The notes under the pieces are model-generated. The model worked only from the letters and a program-made list of their open reading frames with translations, was not told the DNA's origin and did no database searches. From Planctomycetota bacterium (GTDB lineage Bacteria; Planctomycetota; OFTM77): a stretch of DNA of 64,000 bases. The DNA lies in contig JAJDCO010000105.1 of NCBI GenBank assembly GCA_029260795.1, positions 88,165 to 152,164 of the forward strand, given 5' to 3'. A program made the position numbers and the translations under genes. The number at the start of each line of letters is the position of its first letter. Within the stretch, counting starts at the first letter, position 1. Below are positions 27,237 through 36,389 of the stretch, one piece after another.

Positions 27237-28247
27237 TTACTGAAGCATGTCGAGGACACCACCCCGCTCGTTGGACGCATCGCTCTCATGGAGGAGATGG
27301 GCCGCGGCGAAGCCGTCGAGCGCCTGAATGAAGAGTCCGACGAAAGGCGGGTTGTCGAGCGCCGCTTCGTTGCCGACGATGTCGACGGCGATCTGACCGT
27401 CGAGACGCGCCCAGCCGGTCGTTCCGACGTTCCAACCGTTGGCCGTCTGGTCCCAGTTGGTGCTCATCAAGAACGTGTTGGTGAAGACGCTGTCGATGTC
27501 ATCGAGCAGGACCTTGTCCCAGCAGCGGATCTGGTGGGTGGCCGAGAACTCTTGCTCGTTGTTGTTGTAAACGGCGAAGTCGATGGTGGTGCGGTAGTCC
27601 GAGTCACCGATCAGCGAGAGAAGCACGAGCGTGCTCTCCACCGAAGCGCTCGGTGGGCCGGCTATCGGGCCCTGGCCGAAGAAGCTCGAGATGTACATCT
27701 CGTCGGCGACGGCTTCGTACTCGACACCGTCGAGGTCGACCAGACCATTGGCGTTCGTGTCGGCGGCATCGCCTTCGGCGGCCAGCGACTTGAACGCGAT
27801 CGCCTCGACTCCGAAGAGCCAGTTGCCACCGCCATCGGCGACGATCTCATCACCGATCAGCCAGTTGAAGGACACCGGCTCGAAGGTCACGGGGCTGATC
27901 GCGATGCAGTAGAGGAATCCCTCGTCACTGTTCGGATCGTGCTTGTCCGCGAGGACGGTGAAGGTGTCGTTGGGCGTCAGACGCTCGAAGCGATTGAACT
28001 CGTTCCAGTCGTCGCCATCGATGTAGATGAAATGCACGTCGACGACGCCATTCAGGTTCGTGTTCGGATTGTACGTGGTGTCTTTCTTGGTATTGGTCAC
28101 GCTGACCACCGTACCGCTACCCACGTTCGAGTCGTACAGAGGGAAGATCAGCACGCTACCCGGCGTACGACCGGCAGCCGCCGCGAGGGGGCTGAGAATC
28201 GTCGCGAGAGCGAGCGCCGCCCCCAAAGTCTTCAAGGACCGGATCAT
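27237..28247 (-). CDS. Secreted protein, three-paralog family (copy C)
   Basis: 336 residues. Signal peptide (LGAALALATILSPLAAAAG), then TPGSVLIFPLYDSNVGSGTV and the same conserved blocks as copies A and B (NTNLNGVVDVHFIYIDGD, ERLTPNDTF, FLYCIAISPV, GDEIVADGGGNWL, HLLHESDA). It carries the calcium-site-like DTNANGLVDLDG between blocks. I chose the ATG at 28247 because AGGAGG lies seven bases upstream; the frame extends to 28298 but that removes the signal peptide from the N-terminus. Function unknown. Confidence 0.78.
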   Translation of the reverse strand: MIRSLKTLGAALALATILSPLAAAAGRTPGSVLIFPLYDSNVGSGTVVSVTNTKKDTTYNPNTNLNGVVDVHFIYIDGDDWNEFNRFERLTPNDTFTVLADKHDPNSDEGFLYCIAISPVTFEPVSFNWLIGDEIVADGGGNWLFGVEAIAFKSLAAEGDAADTNANGLVDLDGVEYEAVADEMYISSFFGQGPIAGPPSASVESTLVLLSLIGDSDYRTTIDFAVYNNNEQEFSATHQIRCWDKVLLDDIDSVFTNTFLMSTNWDQTANGWNVGTTGWARLDGQIAVDIVGNEAALDNPPFVGLFIQALDGFAAAHLLHESDASNERGGVLDMLQ

Positions 28248-28570
28248 CTCTAGGACCTCCTGGTTGGAAAACGCTGACAAGGCAACCCCGTCGCCCACCG
28301 CCAGGAAGGGAGACGAGGTGTCGAGCGGAGGTGCTATCGCAAGTCCAAGTCCAGGAGCGAAAGTCCCGATACTGCGGGGGTTCTCGCCTTACAGCGGATG
28401 TGCGATTGGAGCCGGTGCAGACTCTGGAGACGCCGGGGGAGCCATCGCCTCAAGCTCCACGTTCTTTGAATGCCGCAAGGCGTCGATTTCGCACCGCGCC
28501 TCCAGAGGCCGCCTCGCGGCTCGTGAACGTCGGATGGGGAGGATGTGCTGCCGCGGTGATCTCGAAGGGC
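28248..28570. other. Gene-free stretch upstream of paralog C
   Basis: 323 bases between copy C and the end of the second CHAT gene, both on the minus strand. It should contain the copy C promoter. Open frames here are shadows without ribosome sites or family similarity. No clear hairpin terminator for the CHAT gene was seen. Confidence 0.4.
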
Positions 28571-31500
28571 TCAGTCCGGATCGCCGCTCAGGATCCAGCC
28601 GGCCCAATCGCGAGGCGAGTGCTTCGGACGCCCCGCGTCGTCGAGCTGGCGCCGCAGGGCGAGCTTCGCTTCGAAGAGCGCTTGCGCCTTCGGCTTTTCT
28701 TGGATCCAGTGCCGTCGATAGAAGTCGGTCATCAAGGCGCGGGTCGCCGCGTCCGGGACCTTCCAGAGCGACGTGATCGTGGTGTGCACGCCGGCCGCCA
28801 ACAGCGCCGCCTGGAGCGATGCGAGGCCTTGACCCGCTCGTCGAATGCCGACACTCGTGTCGCACGCGGACAGAACCGCCAGCTCGCACGCGGACAGATC
28901 GAGCGTTGCCAGCTCTGCCGCCGTCAGGATCCCCAAGGCCGCGTCGCCCTCGGGATCGAGATTGGCTCCCGCGAACGCGAGACCGCAAAGCACCATCGGC
29001 GCAAAGCCCGTGACCAGATCTCGATGCGATCGCACTGCCGGGCGGCTTCGATCCGACATCGAAGGCACCGACTCCGGGGCGAAGTAGGCGTGTGAAGCGA
29101 GGTGCAAGTATCGAGATCTCGGTGCCCACGACTCGAAGGCTTCGCGGGAGGCGGCGCTCTCCAGGAGCACCTGGGCCGGCTTCTCGAATCGCCTCTCGAA
29201 GTAACGAGCGATCGTCAGGACCTCGGGCTTGGTCTCAGGGAGGTAGCCAAAGGAACGCTCCCAAGCCAGGCGGCCGGTCCAGGCCACGCGACGAGCTCGC
29301 GGATTGGCTGGATCCTCGGCCGGGGCCGCATCCGGAGGGCGGTCGTAGTCGATGTCGCCGAGCGCCAAGAGCGAAGGCTCCGCAAGGGGAGCCTCGTTGA
29401 GCTGAGCGAGCTCTTTCAGCGTCGTTCGATGGATGATGCGGTAGCGCTCGCCGAGCAGCACCTCCCCGCTCGGAAGTGAGTCGAAGGGGATCGCATGCAA
29501 GGCGTCGTCCGGAACCACGACCAGTCGCTCTTGCCCACTCAAGTGACTCTTCAGAGGAGCCAGGATCCGCTCGGCGAGGAGGGTGCCCTTCTCCTGCGAG
29601 GCCTTCCAAGGGTCCTGCTCCGAAGTCGTGAGCCCACGCTGTAAGGCCACGGTCAACGTCGCTCGCCAGGCGGTGACCGCTTCTTCGATCGCCGCGGCGT
29701 CGCCCAGCTCCACCCGAGCGATCGGTTGGTTCCGACGGAGAACGAACGCGACATAGCTCGGAACGGGTGCTCGCTCCGCGCGGGTCTCGGGATCGATCGA
29801 GATCCGGTCGTATCGCCAGTAGCCGATGGCGGCCGTTCCTTCCGGAAGCACTGCCGCGATTTGTGTTGCCAAGAGCCTGCGACTTTCGGCGGGCTCGCCG
29901 AGGCGTTCGCGAAGATGCTCGCGCAGGGCTCGTCGCGCCTCGCTCTGCTCCTGGACGGCCGCATAGAGCTCGGTCCCGCCCAGCAAGGAGCGCCGAACGA
30001 TCTGCGCGCCGGCCCGAGCGATCTCGGTTCGAAGCTCGGCCAGCCGGGCATCGTCGCGATCGTTCGCGATCCACTGCGCCGTTCGCAGGCTGGTCGCCGC
30101 GGCCGCGCGTGCGGTCTCGACCAGCGCCCAGCATTCGCCCGCGAGATCCTCTCCCGGCTTCCCCAGCTCGCGAGTCAGTGACAGGGCCGCCGCGATGTCC
30201 TGCTCGGCCCGAACGGCGGCGGCTTCGATCTCGCGAGGCGAGAGCTCCAAGGCCAAGCGGGCCAAGTGATCGTGCGTGCCGCGGATGAGGGCGCGGACGA
30301 GCGCGACTCGGCGCTCGGGCTCGCGTTGACGACGAATCAACGTCCAAGCGCAGTTTCCGCGTATCCTCTGCAGCTCGGGATGGTCATCCGGGAGGGTGCG
30401 CTCGAGAGTCGCCAGCACCTGATCTTGAAGATCTTGGGCGGCGTCGAGGTGACCCTGCTGCTCGAGCGTCCAGGCGAGTTGGCCCCGCGCTCTCTGCAGC
30501 AGGAGGTGGTCGCCGGGCAGCGTACGCTCGAGCGCCGGTACGACCTGGCGAAGCTGAGCCTCGGCCGACGAGTGGTCACCCAGAGAGCCGAGCAACAACG
30601 CCAAGTTCAGGCGCGCTTCTTGGATGTCTCGATGATCCGGGCTGAGGTACTGAGCCCGCTTCTCGAGAACCTGCTCCAGCAAGGAGCGCGCTCGCGCGAG
30701 CTCTCCTATCTGCAACAGGGTCACGGCGAGGCTGTGCTGCGCAGTCTGCAGGTCGGGGTGAACGGCTGGCAAAGCTTGGGCGCGGGCCGTGAGGACCTCT
30801 TCTTCCAGCTCTCGGGCCGCCTGCCAATCACCGAGATTCCAAGCGGCTCGCGCCAGCTGGACCTGCGCGTTCAAGATGAGATCGACCGAGTGTCGGTGCC
30901 CTTCTCGAAGCCGTCGCAGAATGTCTTCGAGCTGTGGCCGTGCCCGTTCGGCAAGTCCGAGATCGATGAGACAGGTCGCTCGATTCAAGCGAAGCACGAG
31001 CCACGCCGGGTCGTTGGGTGCGTGGCGATCCGCCAAGGACTCGAGGATCTCCTCGTACGATCGCAGCGCCGCTTCGACGTGACCCAGGCGCAGAAGCATT
31101 GCTGCTCGATTCTGTCGAACACCAGGGAGGAGACCGCTGGTGGGACCGTCGCTGCTCTCGAGGATCGTGAGGATCTCCTCGTACTGCCGCAAGGCGAGAT
31201 CGAGCTCTCCGAGCTGGCAAGTGATCTCGGTCAGATCGAGTCGAGCGCGAATGAGATCCAGATCGTCCTCGGGGCGAGCCTTCGTCAGGGCGACCACGGC
31301 TAGCTCCGCCAGCGAGCGCGCTTCCTCGAACCGCGCGACGCGCATTGAGAGGCGAGCCCCGTAGAGCCGCATCGCCTGCAGCACGGGATGGAGCGGTGGC
31401 AGGCGAAGCTCGTAGTATGCACGGACCGGCTGGATGGCCTCGATGGCCAACTCGATCGCTGCCAGCGTCTCAGCGAATCGAGCCAGCTCGGTCAGCAGGC

Positions 31501-32050
31501 CTTGGATGGCCGGGCTCGACGACCAGCCTTCGGCCGCGCGCAGCTCGGCGAGGCAGGAAGCCAAGTCGGACTCTCGATCGGCGTCGTCCTCGGCTCGACT
31601 CCGGAGGTCGACGAGGCGAGCTCGAGCGACTCTGGCGGCCTCGCGAGTGATCGGTGTCTCGATCGACTCGACCACGCGAAGAGTGACCTCACCGAGATCC
31701 CGAGCCGTCCGCCCCGCAATCTGGATCGAGACTCGTCGATCGCGGCGGACACGCACTTCCAGGTAAGCATCGGTGCCGCCGCCCGAGTTGTCGTCACGAA
31801 CGACGACCCGTCCACGATCGTCCATCAAGATCAGCTGCACGTCGACGTCCGAGGTCGCGCTGAGGTGGAGTCGCCCGTCGAAGCGAGCGGTGACGGTGCG
31901 CGTCTCGAATCGCTCACCACTCGGCCCGGCCGAGTCCGTCTCTTCGAGAACGATTCTCGTCGGGCCAGCGAACAGATCGTCCGGATCGGGTTGGCAAACG
32001 ATCGCTCCGATCCAGAGGCATCCCGCTCCGACCGCCAGTGTCGTCAGCAT
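28571..32050 (-). CDS. Secreted TPR-CHAT protease-like protein (2)
   Basis: 1159 residues with the same plan as the gene at 6792-10097: a signal segment (residues 1-18), a PPC-like beta domain (about 45-130, again ending RVVESIET), many TPRs (about 200-600) and a CHAT domain (about 740-1159). Catalytic residues are present: His987 in HLASHAY and Cys1063 in LSACDT. The terminus DWAGWILSGDPD matches the first CHAT protein. The two are clearly paralogs but diverged in the TPR region, which suggests different partners. Proteolytic activity outside the cytoplasm is inferred. Confidence 0.85.
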   Translation of the reverse strand: MLTTLAVGAGCLWIGAIVCQPDPDDLFAGPTRIVLEETDSAGPSGERFETRTVTARFDGRLHLSATSDVDVQLILMDDRGRVVVRDDNSGGGTDAYLEVRVRRDRRVSIQIAGRTARDLGEVTLRVVESIETPITREAARVARARLVDLRSRAEDDADRESDLASCLAELRAAEGWSSSPAIQGLLTELARFAETLAAIELAIEAIQPVRAYYELRLPPLHPVLQAMRLYGARLSMRVARFEEARSLAELAVVALTKARPEDDLDLIRARLDLTEITCQLGELDLALRQYEEILTILESSDGPTSGLLPGVRQNRAAMLLRLGHVEAALRSYEEILESLADRHAPNDPAWLVLRLNRATCLIDLGLAERARPQLEDILRRLREGHRHSVDLILNAQVQLARAAWNLGDWQAARELEEEVLTARAQALPAVHPDLQTAQHSLAVTLLQIGELARARSLLEQVLEKRAQYLSPDHRDIQEARLNLALLLGSLGDHSSAEAQLRQVVPALERTLPGDHLLLQRARGQLAWTLEQQGHLDAAQDLQDQVLATLERTLPDDHPELQRIRGNCAWTLIRRQREPERRVALVRALIRGTHDHLARLALELSPREIEAAAVRAEQDIAAALSLTRELGKPGEDLAGECWALVETARAAAATSLRTAQWIANDRDDARLAELRTEIARAGAQIVRRSLLGGTELYAAVQEQSEARRALREHLRERLGEPAESRRLLATQIAAVLPEGTAAIGYWRYDRISIDPETRAERAPVPSYVAFVLRRNQPIARVELGDAAAIEEAVTAWRATLTVALQRGLTTSEQDPWKASQEKGTLLAERILAPLKSHLSGQERLVVVPDDALHAIPFDSLPSGEVLLGERYRIIHRTTLKELAQLNEAPLAEPSLLALGDIDYDRPPDAAPAEDPANPRARRVAWTGRLAWERSFGYLPETKPEVLTIARYFERRFEKPAQVLLESAASREAFESWAPRSRYLHLASHAYFAPESVPSMSDRSRPAVRSHRDLVTGFAPMVLCGLAFAGANLDPEGDAALGILTAAELATLDLSACELAVLSACDTSVGIRRAGQGLASLQAALLAAGVHTTITSLWKVPDAATRALMTDFYRRHWIQEKPKAQALFEAKLALRRQLDDAGRPKHSPRDWAGWILSGDPD

Positions 32051-32279
32051 GCCGACCCTCTCCCAAGGTGTGGCTCATGGTGCTTCCGGAGAGCCCATCG
32101 TGTCAGGGCGACTCGAAAGGTTCAACGCCCGGAGCCCCCGTACCGTCGAGGGACCGCAAGTCGACGCGTGCGAACGCTTGATGTCGGCCGGGGGATGGCA
32201 GACACTCGGACCAGGGACGGAAGACCCTGCGATCGCCGAAGGGGGTGTGACCAGGTTCAATCTATTGGAGAGAGTAACC

Positions 32280-32840
32280 ATGCAAGCAAAGTCCGCCCAT
32301 TGGTGGATCCTGGCTCTGGCGAGCTCGGTGATCGGGGGCTGTAGCAGCTTCGCGAGTGATGGCCCCGACGATGGGATGAAGGAAGTCGAGGTGGCGAAGG
32401 GTGACTCCGACGCCGAAGAGATCGAGGAGGGGCTCGAGGAAGAAGTCGGCGAATCGTCGGAGGTCCTCTTGAAGTCGACCGAGGATCCGGTCGCGCCCGT
32501 GATCAAGGATCGTGGGCTGCCCATGAGAGCGTCGAAGTCGGCGCCCCCCATGCTGGTGTCCTTCACACCCGACGGCGAGGATCTGTCGCTCACGACCGAG
32601 GTCGCCGCGACCTTTGCGTTCGACATGGATCCCGACACGCTCTCGACCTCGACCTTCAGTGTCGGAGGGGTTGCCGGAACCGTCGACTACGAGCCCGAGA
32701 ATCGGACGGCCACGTTCTCGCCAACGCTTCAGCTGTCACCCGATACCAGCTACACGGCGGAGCTCTCATCCGACATCAAGACCGAGCAGGGTCTCTCCTT
32801 CCCGGGCTGGTCCTGGACGTTCAAGACGGCGAGCCGCTGA
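32280..32840 (+). CDS. Lipoprotein with a bacterial Ig-like domain
   Basis: 186 residues. A signal peptide ends in the lipobox VIGGC at Cys21. An acidic linker follows (KGDSDAEEIEEGLEEEV), then a C-terminal ~90-residue Ig-like domain of the SbsA/Big_5 type (VAATFAFDMDPDTLSTSTFSV and LSPDTSYTAELSSDI). Such domains occur in envelope proteins. A purine-rich GGAGAGAG precedes the ATG at 32280. It is divergent from the CHAT gene and convergent with mazG. Likely anchored in the outer or cytoplasmic membrane; partner unknown. Confidence 0.75.
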   Translation: MQAKSAHWWILALASSVIGGCSSFASDGPDDGMKEVEVAKGDSDAEEIEEGLEEEVGESSEVLLKSTEDPVAPVIKDRGLPMRASKSAPPMLVSFTPDGEDLSLTTEVAATFAFDMDPDTLSTSTFSVGGVAGTVDYEPENRTATFSPTLQLSPDTSYTAELSSDIKTEQGLSFPGWSWTFKTASR

Positions 32841-32848
32841 GTCCCGAG

Positions 32849-32884
32849 CGAGCGGTTCGGGTCGAGATCGACTCTTACCGCTCG
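32849..32884. terminator. Hairpin between convergent lipoprotein and mazG genes
   Basis: Outer arms 32849-32856 and 32877-32884 pair perfectly (8 bp), with an inner stem 32861-32865/32868-32872. It fills most of the 52-base gap between two convergent stops. No T tract, so only moderately sure. Confidence 0.45.
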
Positions 32885-32892
32885 CCCGTGGT

Positions 32893-33693
32893 CTAGCCCG
32901 GGCGCTTGGCTTCTTGCCAAAGCTGCTCGAGGGCCTCGAGGTCGAGGTCCTCGGGCTTGCGACCTTCGGCGGCGAGGCGCTCTTCCATCGACTGGAAGCG
33001 GCGCGTGAACTTGCGTGTGGCGTCTCGCAGAGCGTTCTCGCTGTGGAGGCCCATCAGCCGACCGACGTTGACGAGAGCGAAGAGCAGGTCGCCGTACTCC
33101 TCCTCGACGCGCTTCGGATCCGCATCGGCCCGATCGAGCTCCTCGTTGAGCTCGGCGATCTCCTCGGCAACCTTGGGCAGAGCTTCGGCGGGAGAGCCCC
33201 AATCGAAGCCGACCGACGACGCTTTCTCCTGGACGCGCTGCGCCTGCAGGAGTGCGGGCAGGATGGCCGGGATGCCTTCGAGTCGTGAGGTGCGACCCTC
33301 TTTCATCTTGAGCGCTTCCCATTTCTCGAGCACGGCGGCCGAGTTGTCTGCCACCGCGTCGCCGAAGACGTGGGGATGCCGGCGCACGAGCTTCTCCGAG
33401 ATACCGGCGAAGACGTCGGCGAGGTCGAAGGCCTCTTGCTCGCGGGCGATCTCGGCCTGGAAGAAGACCTGGAACACCAGATCTCCCAGCTCGCCGCGCA
33501 AGGCTTCGAGGTCTCCGTCGTCGAGCGCTTCGACGACCTCGTAAGCCTCCTCGATCACGAAGGTCCGCAGCGTCTCGAGAGTCTGCTCGCGATCCCAAGG
33601 GCACTCGTGGCGGAGCCGGTGCATGATCTCGGCCAGGCGTCCGGCCTCGCTACGAATACGCTCGATGCCGGGCGGGGGCGTGCCTTCGCTCAT
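32893..33693 (-). CDS. mazG: Nucleoside triphosphate pyrophosphohydrolase MazG
   Basis: 266 residues with two MazG domains. The first has CPWDREQTLETLR, EEAYEVVEA and ELGDLVFQVFF, the Mg-binding EExxE/ExxD pattern; the second has VGFDWGSPAEAL, EEIAELNEEL and EEYGDLLFALVN. It hydrolyses (d)NTPs, including damaged ones, to NMP and pyrophosphate. I chose the ATG at 33693 (MSEGTPPPGIER); the longer frame to 33804 has no family similarity. Usual length for the full-size enzyme. Confidence 0.93.
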   Translation of the reverse strand: MSEGTPPPGIERIRSEAGRLAEIMHRLRHECPWDREQTLETLRTFVIEEAYEVVEALDDGDLEALRGELGDLVFQVFFQAEIAREQEAFDLADVFAGISEKLVRRHPHVFGDAVADNSAAVLEKWEALKMKEGRTSRLEGIPAILPALLQAQRVQEKASSVGFDWGSPAEALPKVAEEIAELNEELDRADADPKRVEEEYGDLLFALVNVGRLMGLHSENALRDATRKFTRRFQSMEERLAAEGRKPEDLDLEALEQLWQEAKRPG

Positions 33694-33871
33694 GTCGATG
33701 TGGCTCCTCGAGACAGGGAGAGCGTTCGATTCGAGACCGTGAGAACGGGCCGAGGTTAACGCGGGTCTGGTGGAGCGGCCAGGAGCATTCCGATTGTGCG
33801 CCATGGACGTTCGTGGTGGAGTCGAGAGGCGTGTTCAGGATGAGGTGAGGATCTGAGCCGAGAGTGATTCG

Positions 33872-34981
33872 ATGCGTCTGCTGATTCTGTCCGCATCGGT
33901 GGGTGCGGGTCACGTCCGGGCCGGGGACGCCTTGCTGCAGGCGGCGAGTGCCCAAGGCGAAGGCGTCGTCGCCGAGCACTGGGATGTGCTCGAGTACACC
34001 GCGCCCGTCTATCGCCGTGTCTATGCGGATGGCTACTTGCGCGTCGTCGACCAGGCGCCCGCTCTCTGGGGCTATCTCTACGCCCGGGCCAATCAGGCGC
34101 GGGGAGCCGCCGAGCCGCCCGGGCTCGTCAAGGCGTTCGATCGAGTGCACTTCCATCGCTTCCGAGAGGCCGTGCAGGGCTTTGCTCCTGACTGCATTCT
34201 CGCCACGCATTTCTTGCCTGTGCAAGTGCTCCACTCCGCCCGCCAATCGGTCGACGACGGACCACCATTGGGATTGGTCCTCACCGACTTCGACGCCCAC
34301 GCGCTCTGGGTCCAGAAGGGTGCGAACCGCTTCTTTGTGGGCTGTGAGGAGCTCGTCGCGATACTTGCCGATCGAGGCATTCCCGCCGAACGTGTCGTCA
34401 CGACCGGCATTCCGATCGATCGGCGCTTTGCTCAGCCACCCGATCGGGCGAGCGCGCGAATGACGCTCGACTTGCCTTCAGATCGGCCGGTTCTGCTCGT
34501 CATGGGCGGGGGCTTCGGTACCGGGGGGCTGCTGGATACCGCGGAGGCTGGCCTGGAAGTCCCCGATGCTGAGGTGCTCGCGGTCGCCGGGCGCAATGGC
34601 AAGCTCGAGGCTGCCCTCCGAGAACGCGCGGCGAGATCGGACGGACGGCTGCAGGTGCGCGGGTTCGTGACCGACGTGCCGCAGCTGATGGCCGCGGCCG
34701 ATCTCATCGTGACGAAGTCGGGAGGACTCACGACCTCGGAGTGCCTCGCGATGGGACTTCCGATGCTCGTGCGGGATCCCACGCCCGGGCAAGAGGAGCG
34801 CAACTGTGACTTCGTGATGGAAGCCGGTGCCGCCTGGAAGGCGCACGGTGCCGGCTCGACGCGATACAAGCTCCGTCGGCTGCTCGCCGATCCTGAACGA
34901 CTCGCCGCGATGTCCCGCGCGGCTCGAGGCATCTCTCACCCCGCCGCCGCTGATGCCGTCATCGAGAGCGTGCTCGAGTAG
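33872..34981 (+). CDS. MGDG-synthase-like glycosyltransferase (GT28 type)
   Basis: 369 residues. The N-terminal MGDG_synth-type domain begins with LILSASVGAGHVRAGDAL; the C-terminal GT28 domain has VMGGGFGTGGL, the nucleotide-sugar site AAADLIVTKSGGLTTSECLAMGLPML and PTPGQEERN. The family transfers galactosyl or glucosyl residues from UDP-sugars to diacylglycerol, making membrane glycolipids at the inner leaflet. No signal peptide. Product sugar and number cannot be told. Divergent from mazG. Confidence 0.85.
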   Translation: MRLLILSASVGAGHVRAGDALLQAASAQGEGVVAEHWDVLEYTAPVYRRVYADGYLRVVDQAPALWGYLYARANQARGAAEPPGLVKAFDRVHFHRFREAVQGFAPDCILATHFLPVQVLHSARQSVDDGPPLGLVLTDFDAHALWVQKGANRFFVGCEELVAILADRGIPAERVVTTGIPIDRRFAQPPDRASARMTLDLPSDRPVLLVMGGGFGTGGLLDTAEAGLEVPDAEVLAVAGRNGKLEAALRERAARSDGRLQVRGFVTDVPQLMAAADLIVTKSGGLTTSECLAMGLPMLVRDPTPGQEERNCDFVMEAGAAWKAHGAGSTRYKLRRLLADPERLAAMSRAARGISHPAAADAVIESVLE

Positions 34982-35025
34982 CTGTGGCCAGCAGACGCGC
35001 GAAGGAGGAGAACGCCGGAGAGCGT

Positions 35026-35074
35026 CCGCGAAGCAAGCCCGCGGGACTCCATCGATCCCGGCTTGCTTCCGCGG
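35026..35074. terminator. Long hairpin between convergent glycosyltransferase and nadA
   Basis: 35026-35039 pairs with 35060-35074 over 14 bp with a single bulged base; an inner CGGGA/TCCCG pairing extends the stem. It lies in the 99-base gap between two convergent stops, ending six bases before the nadA stop. Likely bidirectional terminator. Confidence 0.7.
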
Positions 35075-35080
35075 CCGTCA

Positions 35081-36043
35081 TCAGCCCAAGGCGAGCATGC
35101 GCTCGAGAGGCTTCAGCGCCTTCAGGCGCAGGTCTTCCGCCATCTCGAGACGTGGCTCGAGATCGTGGAGACTGCGATAGAGCTTCTCCATCGTGTTGAG
35201 CTTCATGTAGGGGCACTCGTTGCAGGCACACGTACCGTCACCGAAGGGCGCCGGAATGAGCTCCTTGTGGGGCGCGCGCTTCTGCATCTCGTGGAGGATA
35301 CCGGTCTCGGTGCCGACGATGATCCTCTGGTGGTCGCTCTCGGCGACGAACTTGAGCAGCGCTGAGGTCGAGCCGACAAAGTCGGCGTGCCGCAGGACGT
35401 GATCCTCGCACTCGGGATGCGCGATGAACACGGCGCCGGGGTTGTTCACCTTGAGATCGATGATCTTCTGCTCGTCGAAGATCTCGTGCACGATGCAGGT
35501 GCCCTGCCAGAGGTCCATGTTCAGGCCGAGCTTCTTGTTGAGCCAGTCGCCGAGGTTGCGATCCGGGCAGAAGAGGATCGGCTTGTCCTTCGGCAGCGAC
35601 TCGATGACGCGCTCGGCGTTGCTCGAGGTGCAGATGATGTCGCTGAGCGCTTTCACGCCGGCCGAGCAGTTGATGTACGAGACCACTTGATGGTCCGGGT
35701 GAGCCTGCTTCCAAGCGGCGAGCTCGGGCGCCGGGCAGGAGTCGGCCAGGGAGCAACCCGCTTCGAGATCGGGGACGACGACGATGCGCGTCGGGTTCAG
35801 GATCTTGGCGGTCTCGGCCATGAAGTGCACGCCGCAGAAGACGATGACATCGGCTTCGGTCTTCTGCGCGGCCTGGGCGAGGGCGAGGCTGTCGCCCAGG
35901 AAGTCGGCCAGATCCTGGATCTCGGACTCCTGGTAGTAATGGGCCAGGATGACGGCGTTGCGCTCCTTCTTGAGCTTTTGGATCTCGGCCTCGAGGTCGA
36001 GGTCGGTCGAGATCGGGCCGCCCACGATTCCGCTTTCGGTCAT
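35081..36043 (-). CDS. nadA: Quinolinate synthase A
   Basis: 320 residues. NadA condenses iminoaspartate with dihydroxyacetone phosphate to quinolinate for NAD synthesis and carries a [4Fe-4S] cluster. Visible: AHYYQESEIQDLADF-x-GDSL, VFCGVHFMAETAKIL, SYINCSAGVKA, HPECEDHVL, VGTETGILH and the C-terminal CACNECPYMKLNT. The ATG at 36043 is preferred to a TTG two codons upstream. nadB and nadC are not in the window, so it stands alone, opposite the glycosyltransferase and divergent from the subtilase gene. Confidence 0.95.
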   Translation of the reverse strand: MTESGIVGGPISTDLDLEAEIQKLKKERNAVILAHYYQESEIQDLADFLGDSLALAQAAQKTEADVIVFCGVHFMAETAKILNPTRIVVVPDLEAGCSLADSCPAPELAAWKQAHPDHQVVSYINCSAGVKALSDIICTSSNAERVIESLPKDKPILFCPDRNLGDWLNKKLGLNMDLWQGTCIVHEIFDEQKIIDLKVNNPGAVFIAHPECEDHVLRHADFVGSTSALLKFVAESDHQRIIVGTETGILHEMQKRAPHKELIPAPFGDGTCACNECPYMKLNTMEKLYRSLHDLEPRLEMAEDLRLKALKPLERMLALG

Positions 36044-36389
36044 GTCCAAGCTCTCTCGTCCAGGTGTTCGCGCCCAACCTTCCCGCAGGGGTCGGGTCGA
36101 TGGCGCTCGTTATGGGGAACTTCGAGGGAAGTGTGGCTTTCGCAGACTTGCTTCGGACATCATGTTAACTCGCCCCGCGCCGTTGGCAAGACGCCCGGCA
36201 AGCTGTCCGGGGCCGCAAAGACGATCCGGGACGGAACTCGGGCGAGGCCAAAGCGTAAACGGTGGGCGAACGCTCGCCCGATCGTCTTCGCAGTCGATCG
36301 GGCGGCGGAACCCGCCGACTTGAACTCCTGGACGGGGCTGTGCGCAAGAAAGGGGGCTTTCTGACGCCAACTCGAAACGGAGGAGATTC
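36044..36389. promoter_or_regulatory. Divergent region with overlapping hairpins upstream of the subtilase
   Basis: 346 bases between nadA and the subtilase. On the plus strand: a hairpin 36264-36269/36274-36279; a second, perfect 10-bp hairpin 36275-36284/36295-36304 that reuses part of the first; a third 36303-36308/36312-36317 that overlaps the second; and a fourth 36347-36352/36357-36362 just before GGAGGAG at 36379. Stems 1-2 and 2-3 exclude each other, as in attenuators or RNA switches. No known riboswitch consensus recognised. Confidence 0.45.
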
